Assembly (NCBI GenBank): GCA_019722365.1
Contig: JADFUC010002393.1
Span: forward strand, 56,982-120,981
Length of the DNA stretch: 64,000 nt
Direction: 5' to 3'
DNA from: Lithospermum erythrorhizon
Taxonomy: Eukaryota; Streptophyta; Magnoliopsida; Boraginales; Boraginaceae
The notes beneath the pieces were generated by a model that worked only from the letters and a program-made list of their open reading frames with translations, was not told where the DNA came from and made no database searches. How positions within the stretch are numbered: the first letter of the stretch is position 1; each line of letters begins with the position of its first letter. Shown here in pieces: positions 9,701 through 19,597 of this stretch. A program made the position numbers and the translations under genes.

Positions 9701-12107
9701 CCTCTTAAACAGAGAACTACACAAACTAACGGAGACAATCCCGATGAGAACTACTACTAAATGAAAAGTGGAACGACTCACTTATTAAAAAAACACATTG
9801 CTTCTCTCCTTTTTTTATTAAAAAGGTACCCCAACCCACTTATTGTCTCAGAAAAACACAGGTCAAGAACTTGAATCACTCGGTAAATTGTTCTTATTGG
9901 AGTTATGAAAGAAGTCCACGGAAATCAAAAAATTGTTCCGAGCGGAGTTAGAGCACAACTCCATGAGATAAACATAACTGCAAATTTTTTCCAAAGAATT
10001 CAATTCGTTCATTATAAAAATGGAGGATTACACCTCTTTAACGTCATCACCTCAAACTGCCACATGACTAAACTAACTTGAAAGATGACTCATCTAATAA
10101 CAATGCTTTGAGAGCTAACCAGAGTCATCTAACAAATAGGAAGTATGTAAATATGCTAAAAGCAGGACCTATATGCACAGTCACTAGATTCCCTCTAACT
10201 CCCAACGAATCTCGTTCCGGAGTCGTCGTCCCGAATCACAGTACCATTCCCTTGGGATAAGTCATTTTTACCAAAGAAGGGAGATGAAGAAGAGAGATGC
10301 GAAAATAAAATAATTACTCCATCCATCCCTTTTTTATAGGGACATTTGATTTGGCCCAAACATTTAAAAAAATTCAAATTCAACTCACAAATTAAATATT
10401 TTCGCCACATATTTGAACTAAATAGGAATCAAATTAGGGATTTCTATAAATGGAAAATGACTATCAATTAGGGATGGAGGGAGTAATAAAACTAATTAAA
10501 TATGAATTAATTAATACCAAATATACCCCTCAGTCCCGGATTCTCTTAAACTGGCGAACTCCGTTCCTGTTCCCATACACTATGCCTATATGTATGTTCT
10601 AATTTACTTATGTGAATTACTACTCATAAGAACTAAAAACTTACTACTCATAACTAAAAACTATAAGTTGGCCTAGTTCCATTGTTCACTTATGCGCCAT
10701 CACTATCAATTTTGGTTGAATATTCAACTGCACTCTCATGTTTCCTTGTCCTACGGAGCCAAAAAGTTTAGATTCTCTGGCACTTAGATATAATGAAATA
10801 AATTAAAATGATTCATTACACTTCATACGTTTGTTTTCTATGTGAAGTAGTAGATAGCCTTAACAACTTCATGTCGGGTCAATTCGAAAACAGTGTCCTT
10901 GTTATTACAGGATAAGGCCGCATGCTATCCCCTACCCCGCTCAGGCAGGAGCCTCTTTATAGCCATTGGGGCATGTTGGATGTGGTATTGTATTCAATTG
11001 CACTCTAGTCTAAATGTGTTCGCTGGATCGGTATGTCACGAGGAATAATGCATAATCACAAGTTCACAACCAAGATAAAAGGAGACGAGACTAACCTGTT
11101 TTGAAACACAAGGACGTAATGGGGTAACTGTTTCCTACATCAATTCTGAATAACACATCATTACACCTTAAATCATGCCAGCAAACAAACCCATCCTGCA
11201 TTTCATCAAAATCACCTAACATTAGTAAAGAAACTCGAAAGAACAAGTAATTAATTAACAAAACGCCACCACTAGACATTTTCCAATCATCTCAATAAAA
11301 AACACGCATATTTGATTTTCAATAGTCAAAAACTCAAAATTAAAAAACTTTGTACCCTAAATTGAAACACGTTAATTTAATTTGAAGCAAAATTAATAAG
11401 CTACTAAAAAGTACATTGAAAATAATAGTGTAACCTTTGATATACATATATTTCACCAGAGGTTATACAACACACATAAAATTATTTGCCTTCAAAATTT
11501 TAAAAGTCAACTATCGAAATTCAAAACTAGAGAATCTTTTTGAAATAAGAGAAGTGTATAAATATGAAAAGGGAAAAGATGGCGATTTAGCCTTCAAATA
11601 TGCAGGTACAATCGATTTTTAAATCGTCAAAATTAACAAACTTCGTAACTTAAATGACATTTATGCAACCTTTTGGAATTAAAATCATCATGTTAGTAAA
11701 AACAATAATAAAAATAAGTATATTTGATATACTCCATCCATCTGAATTTAATTGATCATTATAATTGCTAGTTTACTATATTAATGCAACTTTTTACATT
11801 GGAATTTAAAAAATTCTCTTTTACCTACTAATATTCTTATTTTTATTTGTTAATATTTTTCTTTCTCCTTAAAACCAAATATTATTTATATAAAGTATTT
11901 TTGAATAAATGATTAATTAAATATTTGATTTCAAAATTGAAAAAGTCGATAATAAAAATTGGAAACTGGACAATCTTTTTGGGACAAAAGGAGAAGCAGC
12001 GTAAGTACCTCGGCGGCTGTAGCAATGAGGCCAGGGCGGCTAAGGGAGGCGATACAACACGTGGCAGTGGCTTTGTGCCCTTTCAGACGTCTAGCCTCAC
12101 TTGTCAT
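732..12107 (-). CDS. WD40-repeat protein gene, WDR53-like, first four exons (partial)
   Basis: Seen: four minus-strand exons (12009-12107, 11096-11195, 1365-1426, 732-788) join into one 106-codon frame with GT-AG borders and matching phases (0, 1, 0). The product has a GH dipeptide near residue 10, a WHDLR strand end near residues 38-42, and a second repeat ending SFDVHM near residue 87. This is the GH...WD/FD spacing of WD40 blades. Family knowledge: WD40 propellers are protein-interaction scaffolds; the blade order and the text around 'WKPLESYNYNKDEINQ' resemble plant WDR53-like transducin proteins. The start is the ATG at 12107; a GTG three codons upstream is not used by plants. The rest of the gene lies left of base 1, so the end coordinate here is not the gene end. 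Function is not known from the sequence. Confidence 0.8.
1128..1312. mobile_element. Stowaway-like MITE in intron 3
   Basis: The left end TACTACCTCCATC and the right end (as complement) TACTTCCTCCATC form terminal inverted repeats starting with TA. The length is about 185 bp. This is the layout of Tc1/mariner-type Stowaway MITEs, which duplicate TA. It has no coding capacity. Confidence 0.65.
1365..1426 (-). CDS. WD40 gene exon 3
   Basis: This exon has 62 nt. The acceptor is a clean pyrimidine-rich ...ATTTTCAG at 1427 and the donor GTAAGG at 1359-1364. With the carried base it encodes 21 residues ending EVKSFDVHM, the end of blade 2. It lies 9.7 kb from exon 2 but restores the frame exactly. 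Confidence 0.78.
2331..3018 (+). pseudogene. hAT transposase N-terminal fragment (BED zinc finger), frameshifted
   Basis: Seen: an open frame with an acidic, Ser/Gln-rich leader, then a GGGGTKSWICKHCNRT segment with CxxC and YTRIHKHIFG (Cys-Cys-His-His BED finger layout), as in plant hAT transposases. From about 2876 the hAT-like text (EMARALNNAPKGYKLPSSEK, then LLDKYKNNVEEDWL) moves to another frame, so a frameshift lies near 2870-2880. No ATG opens the finger frame; the frame's first codon is TTG. The catalytic RNase-H-like core and C-terminal dimerisation domain are missing. It is a dead fragment lying antisense to the WD40 gene within its intron. Confidence 0.7.
3019..5109. repeat. Long inverted repeat, arms 3019-3590 and 4514-5109
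   Basis: The reverse complement of 4514-5109 lines up along its whole length with 3019-3590. The best block, 3418-3477 against 4621-4680, differs at one of 60 positions. Other blocks (3181-3220, 3290-3360) are nearly as good, while 3080-3180 and 3240-3290 are eroded. The loop (about 3591-4513) is AT-rich with no ORF. It could be a non-autonomous long-TIR DNA transposon (MULE-like) or an inverted duplication. I saw no convincing target duplication. Confidence 0.75.
5624..6324 (-). repeat. Copia 3' LTR, 701 bp, expanded by internal duplications
   Basis: It starts TGTTACAACGGATGC and ends ATATCTAACA, matching the other LTR end to end except in the middle. A unit beginning GTTACAATGATTCAG occurs at 5881, 5959, 6058 and 6136 (spacings 78, 99 and 78 bp), against one copy in the 448-bp partner. 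The 177-bp pair appears to have been doubled. Confidence 0.9.
6498..7198 (-). pseudogene. Copia RNase H, split by a 20-bp tandem duplication
   Basis: The first part (7198-6764) carries DSDYAGDVDGRRSMTGYVF and STTEAEYMTLTEAAKEGIWL; the second (6767-6498) carries CDSLSAICLTKDQVHHDRTK and DNPADMFTKPVP. The break is an exact 20-bp tandem copy (6765-6784 and 6785-6804, CAACCAGATACCCTCCTTAG on plus), which shifts the frame. Confidence 0.88.
7277..8075 (-). pseudogene. Copia reverse transcriptase, stop plus lost catalytic Asp
   Basis: RT text runs through WELARKPAGKKIVTCKWIFK, QLDVKTTFLHGELDEEIYM and KKSLYGLKQSPR (motif A Asp present). A stop comes near 7510, then another frame (7486-7277) continues YSKSLYNSCVYYNK and MKDLGAAKKILG. 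The family's YVDD box reads YVD-MLIA at about 7385-7395: one Asp codon of the pair is missing. The polymerase would be inactive. Confidence 0.88.
8070..8834 (-). pseudogene. Copia integrase, N-terminally deleted
   Basis: It reads from MTWVFIMKQKSDAFKHFKDW through RTDNGLEFCSS and QQNGVAERMNQTLLERAR, so the second Asp and the Glu of the DD35E triad are visible. The HHCC zinc domain and first catalytic Asp are lost in the upstream deletion. A linker rich in Ser/Glu follows. Near 8070 the frame shifts and the RT domain continues in another frame. Confidence 0.85.
8876..9196 (-). pseudogene. Copia gag, truncated
   Basis: It opens at an ATG at 9196, just after the PBS leader, and reads about 106 residues of typical Copia capsid text (KFNGRNSFGLWQIKVRALL, later AAGLWAKLESLYMTRSLTNK). 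It stops before any CCHC zinc knuckle. A near-copy of its last coding segment (complement of 8834-8860 against 8901-8930) sits at the deletion junction, so a local duplication accompanied loss of the gag 3' part, protease and start of integrase. Confidence 0.85.
9237..9684 (-). repeat. Copia 5' LTR, 448 bp
   Basis: It starts TGATATAACGAATGC and ends CATATTTAACA on the plus strand. It shares TTAACGTGATAT, the GTGTTAGGACTAATCCAC box, TTTCACTATAATGG and the GGTCCCGACC-rich right end with the 3' LTR. The PBS is adjacent on its left. Confidence 0.9.
10315..10485. mobile_element. Stowaway-like MITE in intron 2
   Basis: The left end TACTCCATCCATCCCTT pairs with the complement of the right end (TACTCCCTCCATCCCTAA). 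Total length is 171 bp including terminal TA. It is AT-rich inside and non-coding. Confidence 0.75.
10850..10995. repeat. Possible SINE-derived fragment
   Basis: The text around 10907-10965 (GGATAAGGCCGCATGC, then CCCCTACCCCGCTCAGGCAG) resembles the conserved stretch of tRNA-derived SINEs common in asterid genomes. Ends and a poly-tail are not clear. Confidence 0.3.
11096..11195 (-). CDS. WD40 gene exon 2
   Basis: This exon has 100 nt: 33 codons plus one base. The acceptor is ...TGCAG at 11196-11200 and the donor is GTTAGT at 11090-11095. It completes blade 1 (DGFVCWHDLR) and starts blade 2 (LFRIDVGNSYPITSLCFKT). The leftover G combines with GC of exon 3 to give Gly. Confidence 0.8.
11196..12008 (-). 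other. WD40 gene intron 1 with MITE-like sequence
   Basis: This 813-bp AT-rich intron has consensus borders. A Stowaway-like element may span about 11729-11996: it begins TATACTCCATCCATCTG and ends ...GGACAATCTTTTTGGGAC, a right end widespread among plant MITEs. It stops within a few bases of the exon 1 donor. Confidence 0.5.
12009..12107 (-). CDS. WD40 gene exon 1 (start codon exon)
   Basis: This exon has 33 codons from ATG (complement 12105-12107) to a donor reading GTACTTAC at 12001-12008. It encodes the start of blade 1, with KGH at residues 9-11 and ending in ATAAE. It explains the local GC-rich island at 12000-12110. Only about 40 bases upstream are free of repeat-like sequence. Confidence 0.8.
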
Positions 12108-13075
12108 GTTGGTCACAGCCTCACAGGTTTGGGTCTAAAGCTAGCTCCCCCAAACTTAAAATTTAGCGAAATCGGTTTGGTTAAAACCAAAAAAATCGAT
12201 GGAGCAGAACCGAAATGATAAAATAAACTATCGAACAAACAAAAATTTAATCGGTTTTTGTTTTAGCATAAATAGAACCGAAATCGACCGAACTGAACCG
12301 AGTTTATATATATTTTGTTTAAAATATTTATATTTGTAATATTTTTAAAATTTTCATTTAAATTTTCAATTTTTTAAGAAATTATTACTCTATTTTTTAA
12401 GTACCTACGAATCTAAAGTTGATAGTCCAAATTCCAAACTTATGGATCCAAACTTATGTAAGCAATATGTTTGGATGCATTTATGTACGTATTGAAACTT
12501 TCAGAATTTATTTTAATTTGAATTCATGTACTTTTTATATTATATTATTGTTATAAAACCGAAATCAACGAACCAAACCAAATTAAATATGAAACCGACA
12601 TCACCGAACGGATTCAAACCGAATTAATTGAAATAAATATTTAATATAAACTATTCATATAATCATAATCAAACTTAATAAATCATCAACTTATGATAGA
12701 CTTGGATAAAATAATCTACTTTATAAATTTTATGGTAAAAGATAGAACCATCACCATGTTTACTTCATGTTCCTCATTCACTCAATTACTTAATATTATC
12801 ACCACCACTCACTAATCATTTTACTCTAATTGTCAATATTCTCACAAGCCAACTTTTGGGTCAACACATCTAAGGGAAGTACAATGGTCATTTGACATAA
12901 AATTTTAATAAAAAATTAAAAATGAGGACTATAATCTCTACCTCTTCCTATATGGTATGAGAATATCCATGGCATATTTCCTTACCTACCATCTCTTCAT
13001 CATCAAAGACCCGTTGACTGAGTCAACGCCGGATATTCACCTCAACGGCGTCGCAACCCAAGCTCGCCAAATTTT
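12108..13075. other. Upstream region of the WD40 gene: repeat debris and a W-box-like palindrome
   Basis: 12160-12300 and 12555-12625 are rich in ACCGAA / CGGTTT words in both orientations, typical of non-autonomous DNA transposon ends. At 13013-13027 GTTGACT-G-AGTCAAC is a near-perfect palindrome holding two inverted TTGAC W-box cores and a TGAGTCA core. A plus-strand reading frame from 12957 stays open to the LTR insertion at 13076. I do not recognise its product. Confidence 0.35.
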
Positions 13076-15605
13076 TGTAACGACCGCCCCAAGGCCGGCC
13101 GCCTGGCATGAGAATCATTATAATTCGAACACCGTAGTCACCAAACCGATTGACGGCACTCGCTAAAAACCAAACACCATTTCATCCAAAAAATTTGATT
13201 ACAATTAAACTTCTCAATCAAAACAGCTTTTTAAAATTTTACAATCCATCAGTGATATTTCCAACTAACAAACCCATATATACAACATATCCCAGATAAA
13301 CAAGTAATGTCGGCAAAGGCTACAAAAGAGAATAAGTATTGTATTCAAAAATGCACAAAATGACAACCGCCGACAAGACGTTGAAAATAATGTACAATCA
13401 AAATCGGTTGACAACATCACATCAAAATTATCTGAGGATTTTAGCCACCGATGCTCACCTAGCCACTCGAACAAATCCTCCAACAACCACTGCTCAACCG
13501 CCGCTTGTCAACCCGCACAATGAAATGCCGCCCAAAGCGGTGGGTACAGAAGTCGCTGTAGTTTGGGCGAACACTTAAATAATGGGGTGACCTTACCATA
13601 CGGAACGAGACATTTAATAATATTATAATAGTCCAACATGAATAAATTACGTATATATATATACATATCCAGACTACCTTAATAAAGTCATACAATAAGA
13701 TTTCAAATAAGGTCTCGTGCATAACATGTTGGGGATATACTGTAAGGTCTCAATAAGGCACACAAACACTGCACTAAACTATAGACTCAATAAATTTAAT
13801 TATAACTCTAGTCACCCTGTCTCTCTCATATTCCACCACCCTCTACGCGCATATACTCAACTGCCTACCTCGGCAAGAATGGATAAATCGCACACAACTA
13901 CCGCATCTTTACCGTAGTATAAGCACCAACATCAACAATGCCCATAGCAAAGTGACAATGATTCTATTACTCCACTTATACCAAAGTATAAGGCCACCTC
14001 AACAATGCACATAGCAAAGTTGATGGGTTAGACTTCCCACTGCCATACCTAAGTATAAGACCAACACCAACAATACACATAGTAAAAGGTAATAATTCCA
14101 CCCACATATACATCAAGTATAAGGCCAATCGCTATCCTATGTAAGGAAGGGAGAGTCACTCTAACTCTAACATCCAACATGGTCAAATCCTCGATACTAA
14201 GCTCCCAAAGTCATACATAACTCTAACCAACACCTCTCAATCATTTACTTCCCAAACAATATCCAAGCAATACAACATCTCACAATCAGAATCAAACACA
14301 ACCGCCAAGGCCACAAACACCAAAAAGTACGGCCAAGGCTACGTAAATCCTAAATAAGTCGGGAGTTCAAGCTACTTACCTCAAGCAATCTTCGTCGCCA
14401 CGTATCATAATCACATAATCATGTCATGGCTCACACAATGAATCACACATAATCATACAATAATTACATGTATATTCTCACGTAATCATAACACAATAAT
14501 GATATGTACAAGTTGCCTCACATAATCATACCTCACAATAACATGTTTCACAATAATTTAGCAAGTACGTAGTAACACCTCGCGAGATAAGTACTCACCT
14601 CTCAAGTAGCTACCACAAACCTTCATGGTCACAATCACGGAATCGCCTCTCTACCATCAACGCCTAACAAAACACCCAGAAAGTATAATCAAAAACTCAC
14701 AATATATTTCTATGCTTCTAAGATACACTACCAACTCTGAATGAACTATTTAAACGGCTCCAAAAATGACGGAAAAAAATAACTAATTAATAATCCCGGC
14801 CGGCACAACCCAATCGAGATTGGCCAGACGTACCTTATTTACTTCAATCAACTTATAAGTCATTCTACTAACCCTCTAAGTCCATAATTAACAAACTATA
14901 CCCAAAAAATATCGACACAATTCAACTTTGAAAATAACACTTTTCTCAACCCAACTCCCTTTAATCAATTTCTTTTTTAAATCCATTTTAACATCAATAA
15001 CAACTACAATAAGGTCCCACTAACTCTACATTTAAAGTCTTATAAAAATATCAATCAAAAAAAGTCAACCTAAAAACCCAGAAAGTCAAACCCAACCAAA
15101 ACATCCTAAACAACCCTAAATCATGAATTCACCAATCACTTATATACACTGCTAGAACCCATAACAAACTTAGAATCATCATAAAATTGAGCTTCATTCC
15201 AAAAGTCAACCACAAGAAAATCAACTAAAAAACTCTAACTTTCTTAACTCACAGAAAGATGTCAAAGTCTTACAAAACAAATTCCAGATCTTTATATGCA
15301 ACAAAATGAAGAATTTAAGAAAAAAAATCTTTTGTTCTAGGGGGTCTCGCTCTAATGGAACGGGAAGTGTATTATTGTGTTTTGTGTCATGAGCGAAAGT
15401 GGACGAGACAAGTAACTTTAACCCCAAGTTTTAGAAATCTATCAGAGTTTGTGCCCGGAACAGTTTAATCGAAGCATCGAACGACCGAACGATCTAACTT
15501 TAACCTTTCAATTGTCCCCTGCTATTATTACTAAATTATAAATGTGATTCGCTCAAATAAATTTACTAATTAATATTATTATCAACAACCGGAACGGTTA
15601 TTACA
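13076..15605 (-). mobile_element. Gypsy solo LTR A (about 2.53 kb)
   Basis: On the minus strand it runs from TGTAATAACCGTTCCGG to ...GGCGGTCGTTACA. The ends, the TTGACTTTTGG-like text near its start and the ordered blocks match the LTR of the Gypsy element at 38071. No PBS or internal sequence follows on either side. The 5-bp flank AATTT occurs right after 15605 and, offset by two T, before 13076, so a target duplication is plausible. ORFs inside are chance. Confidence 0.7.
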
Positions 15606-16949
15606 AATTTCAACGCTCTGATCTCAAAAAATCACTTTTTACCAGGAAATGATTAAAACAGAAAATCCCATTTCTCTCCTCGATGTTCTTCATTCTGTTA
15701 ATCAAATTAGCTTTGTAAATACACACAATAATAAAGGCAAAGAGGATAGTGAATACCGCCATGGCTGCAAAATTGCCAGACGGGACCCATATCCTGCCTG
15801 CTCGGCCGAGATACTTAAGCGAGCTATAAATTAATTTATAGCATTTTGAATGTATATGTGATTTCTTTTTAGTCAAGCAGACATGATTAGTGGTTGTTAT
15901 TTTGCTAGATTACATATTTGGTAGAGAGAGACAACCACCCTTTCACACAAAATCCTTTCTATCCTTTAATATTCTTATCTCCTGCTTCTTAGTCAGTTAC
16001 GGGAGGGAGGTGATTATATTCCTCATTTTTATTTCATTAAAATTTGTATGTCAAATGACTATTGTACCTCTAAAAGTGTTGACTAAAAGTGTACTCTCAC
16101 AAAATATTAAATAATTGAGTAAAAATGACGTTAAAATGACTAATGAAGGAATGGAACTATTAATTATGAGCGAATATCATGAACACGCAAACATATGAGT
16201 ACTCCATTTTTGTCTCTAATTTTATCACCCTGAAAGCACAAATTCTTTGGAATCAAATCTTCATCTCTTTCCTTTATATTCTTTTTTGAACTCAATATCT
16301 CAATCTATGAATCAATCTTTTAAAACTTCCATTACTATTTCCTCAAAATCATTTGAAATGTGTAAGCTATAAACATTTTCTGTACATGATTAATAACGAA
16401 AAATAAATGAGTTTCATACTTTCATTGGCTTACAAAAATATATTAACTTGTAAAATTTATATTCGTAGTTTGAATTTTTTTGAAATCGAACTCTATATAT
16501 ATGTTCTCTTATATGGATAAGAACCTAAATCAATCAATTTTTTCTAAATTTTTTTTCAATTTCAAGGATTAGTGTAAAAGCAAATTATTAGATTTGTTAG
16601 ATTTCTTTTGGTTATTTCAATATTGATTGCTCATAATTTTTCACTTTTGGTTAATTTTCAGATCATTTGGTCTATATATGGATTTTGTTGAATTTTACGC
16701 TTTCTACTAAATGATTATGAGACTCTGGCCAGTATTACATATCGCCATCGTTGATTTAAAAAAATCTATTCCAAGCTTTGTTGCGAGTGACAAGAAATTA
16801 TTATTAGCCGAACCTCAAGAGTCATGTTGACTGGATCGTAAACCGAATCTATTGTTGTTATAAAAGCGATCCGCTGAGGCCTCTCGCCAAGGGTCCATAC
16901 TTTTTGCCTTTCCTTTGTGTTTGCCACTGCGGTGAAAGGCTTGTTTCAA
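15606..16949. other. Intergenic DNA, one short unassigned ORF
   Basis: A minus-strand ORF at 15610-15876 (88 codons, with a hydrophobic run MAVFTILFAFIIVCIY) and an overlapping plus-strand ORF at 15649-15834 are both open. I recognise neither and cannot choose. The rest is AT-rich and shows nothing else. Confidence 0.25.
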
Positions 16950-18660
16950 CTTTTTTTTTTTTGGTTTTTTAAACTCGAAATTAATACTCGATTATTTAAT
17001 AAACACCAAGATAATATTGTTGACCCGTCCCGACTGCAGATGGTGCTAAATTAATAATTTGTATTTTTTCATTCCTTTTCATTTTTTTTTGCAATTATCA
17101 ACTACCGTGTAAACCATAAATTAATACTGACATTTTAAGAAACTCTAAGATAATATGTTTGGTCACCCACTGTGTAGCTTTTGGTTTTTTATCCCACTGA
17201 TAAGAACTTTATTATTTAATAAACTCTCTAAAATAATATTATTTAAGAAACTTTCTAAGATAATATAGTTTGCTTAAGCTTACTTAATTGCATTTGTTTA
17301 TTTTATGGTTTAATTGGAATAAAAACTTGATTATTTAATAAGCTCTCTAAGTTAATATTTTTACCCATTCCCGACTGTGTGATAAGGAAGCAATTAATAA
17401 TGAGTCATTTTTATGTGATGTAATAATTTTTTTGTTGCTTTTTTTTGGTTTTTTTTAACCTCTATGTACTAATACTTGATTATTTAGGTAACCATCCAAA
17501 ATAATATTTTTGGTCCCACCGAGATAGGGTGCTAAAATAAGAACTGATTAAGTTTTGTTTTTCATTTTATTCATAATTATCAATCCAATGTAGAAACCCT
17601 GATAAATTAATACTGATTATTTAATAAACTCTCAAGATAATATTTTCTGCCTATCCTATCCTGAGGATAGATGCTAAATAAATAATAAGTCCTCTCATGG
17701 AGTGGTTCAACTATTTATTTTTTGCTTTTTTGGTTTTTAAACTCTGTACTATCACTGACATTTAATAAACTCTCCAAGATTATATTTTGGCCGCCTCCCG
17801 ATTCGGGATAGTAAGTGCTAAATTAATAATTGTGTTTTTTAATCCTTTTCATTTCTTTTTTCTTTTTCACAATATTCAACTACTCAGAAACTCTATAGAT
17901 TAATACTGATTATTTAAGAAACTCTAAGATAATATTATGTTTGACTGGCCAATGTACTGGTAGGGTTCTTGGTTTTTTGGTCCCACCTGTGGATAACAAC
18001 TCTATTATTTTAATAAACTCTCTAAGATAATATTTTTGGTCCGTCCTACTAGGGATAGTGCTAAATCACTAATGAGTACTGCTGCTCATTTTTCATATAT
18101 ATATATATATAAATGCAATATCAACTACACAAATGAGGTTCAAGAAATGATTATTTAATAAACAAACTTAATAACAATGAGTCCTTTATATTTTTTATTT
18201 TTTTCAATTATCAACTCCGTTAGAAACTTAATAAATTAATCTTCAATTATTTAACTCTAATATAATATTTTGACCTGCCCACTGCGTAGAGCTAAATTAA
18301 TAATTGCGGCCGCTTCCAACATCAACTATCGTATTAATCAACTATTTAATAAAGTATGCTTTCAGCAATTCAACCGAGATAGGATGTTAACTTATTAATT
18401 GCAGGTTTTTTTTGCTCATTTTTCAATTTTTTCATTGCAATTACCAAATCATGTTGTAACTCGATTATTTAATAAACCATCTAAAGATATGTGGGATCAA
18501 GGCCCTCCCCACGCACGGTCCACACCACTTGCTCACTTTGGGGAGGAACAGCTGGTAGGCTATTTTTTTTTTTTGCTTTTCTGGCTAACTTGATAAATTA
18601 ACACTCTATTATTTAATAAACTCTCTCTCTCGTATAATATTTTATTTCTGCCCGACTCAA
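16950..18660. repeat. Degenerate AT-rich tandem array, about 14 units of 90-150 bp
   Basis: The phrase GATTATTTAATAAACTCTCT followed by AAGATAATATTTTTGG recurs about every 90-150 bp, at roughly 16985, 17120, 17205, 17327, 17477, 17615, 17757, 17907, 18003, 18150, 18245, 18343, 18463 and 18610. Each unit tends to contain a GGTCCC / GACCCG-like word, then GTGCTAAATTAATAAT, a T-rich run and a CAATTATCAACTA tail. Units are strongly diverged from one another. Confidence 0.75.
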
Positions 18661-19597
18661 AAGCTATCTCAAAGACCGTCAATCAGTACTAAAAAAAAAA
18701 GTAGCTAGTTGTAGATAGTATTTTGCTAACTAGTTTTCTAATACTAAAGTCTGTTGATGGAATTATCAATACTAAAAAAAAATGAACTAAATGTCTCTAT
18801 CATGGTAGCATTTTTCATCAACAACCATGCTTGCTTTAGTTGCTTGTTCCGCTTGCTCCCTCTGATTGTACATCTTAGTATACGTGGGTTACTAACCCTG
18901 CTCAGCAAACCCATGGGTTATATGCGCCTAACACTATTCAGTTTGCAGTGAAATGATGGCAAAAACCGGCAGTATATTAATTTGTTTGGGAGAGAGTATT
19001 TTTGTGTTTATAAACATTATATTTTGGCTCCTTTCTATCCATTTTCTAAGGACCATTTATGGGTATTTAAAATTAAATAAAATTTCTTAATTCACCTTTA
19101 CAAATATACTTTATCTCCACTTTTATTACCTAATTTAATAAAATAAACCTTAAAAAGCAAGACACATTTAAAATGGAAATTTCAAATAAAAGAAAATGAA
19201 AGGAATACAACATGTACCATTTTTTATAGTAGGATCTGTATCGGTTCCTATACTAACACGTCACATAATGTTGCCCAGTGTAAATTTTAATATACATTAA
19301 AACAAAAGTTTCGATCACTTACATGGGCCTTTTATCACAAAACGACATGTGTCAGGTCCAATGAGGTATCTTTATGCCACCATTTTCCCACACACTTAGT
19401 GAAGACTCAAAGCCTCCCTGCTCCTCTCTTTCTTTCTCTCTCAGAGACATAACCTCAAGACCACCTCTGCAACGTCGTAGCCTGAAAATGAGCTGAAGTT
19501 ACATACATCAAGACCTTAAATTTCAATTTGCATCCCAATATTATAAATTACAATGCCGAAGAGTTCTTTTGAAGTTAGTTTTTCTTTTTTCTTGTAG
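18661..19597. other. Intergenic DNA with a probable MITE at 19028-19206
   Basis: TCCTTTCTATCCATTTTCT near 19040 pairs with AGAAAATGAAAGGA near 19190, giving a roughly 180-bp Stowaway-like element. 19390-19480 is pyrimidine-rich (CTCTCTTTCTTTCTCTCTC) and could be a 5' leader. No ORF is supported. Confidence 0.35.

Larger units (their letters stand above)
1427..11095 (-). other. 9.7-kb transposon-filled intron 2 of the WD40 gene
   Basis: This interval is bounded by the exon 3 acceptor and the exon 2 donor. From left to right it holds a hAT fragment (about 1980-3018), a long inverted repeat (3019-5109), a Copia element (5624-9684) and a Stowaway-like MITE (10315-10485). The rest (1427-1980, 5110-5618, 9690-10314, 10486-11095) is AT-rich with no feature I can support, apart from SINE-like text near 10880-10990. 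Confidence 0.7.

Noticed and set aside
12105..12116. GTG at 12116 as the start of the WD40 protein
   Set aside because: Plants initiate at ATG; the in-frame ATG at 12107 is three codons downstream and gives the family-like N-terminus.
13339..13917. ORFs of 66-87 codons on both strands
   Set aside because: They lie inside Gypsy solo LTR A and do not correspond to any retroelement protein.
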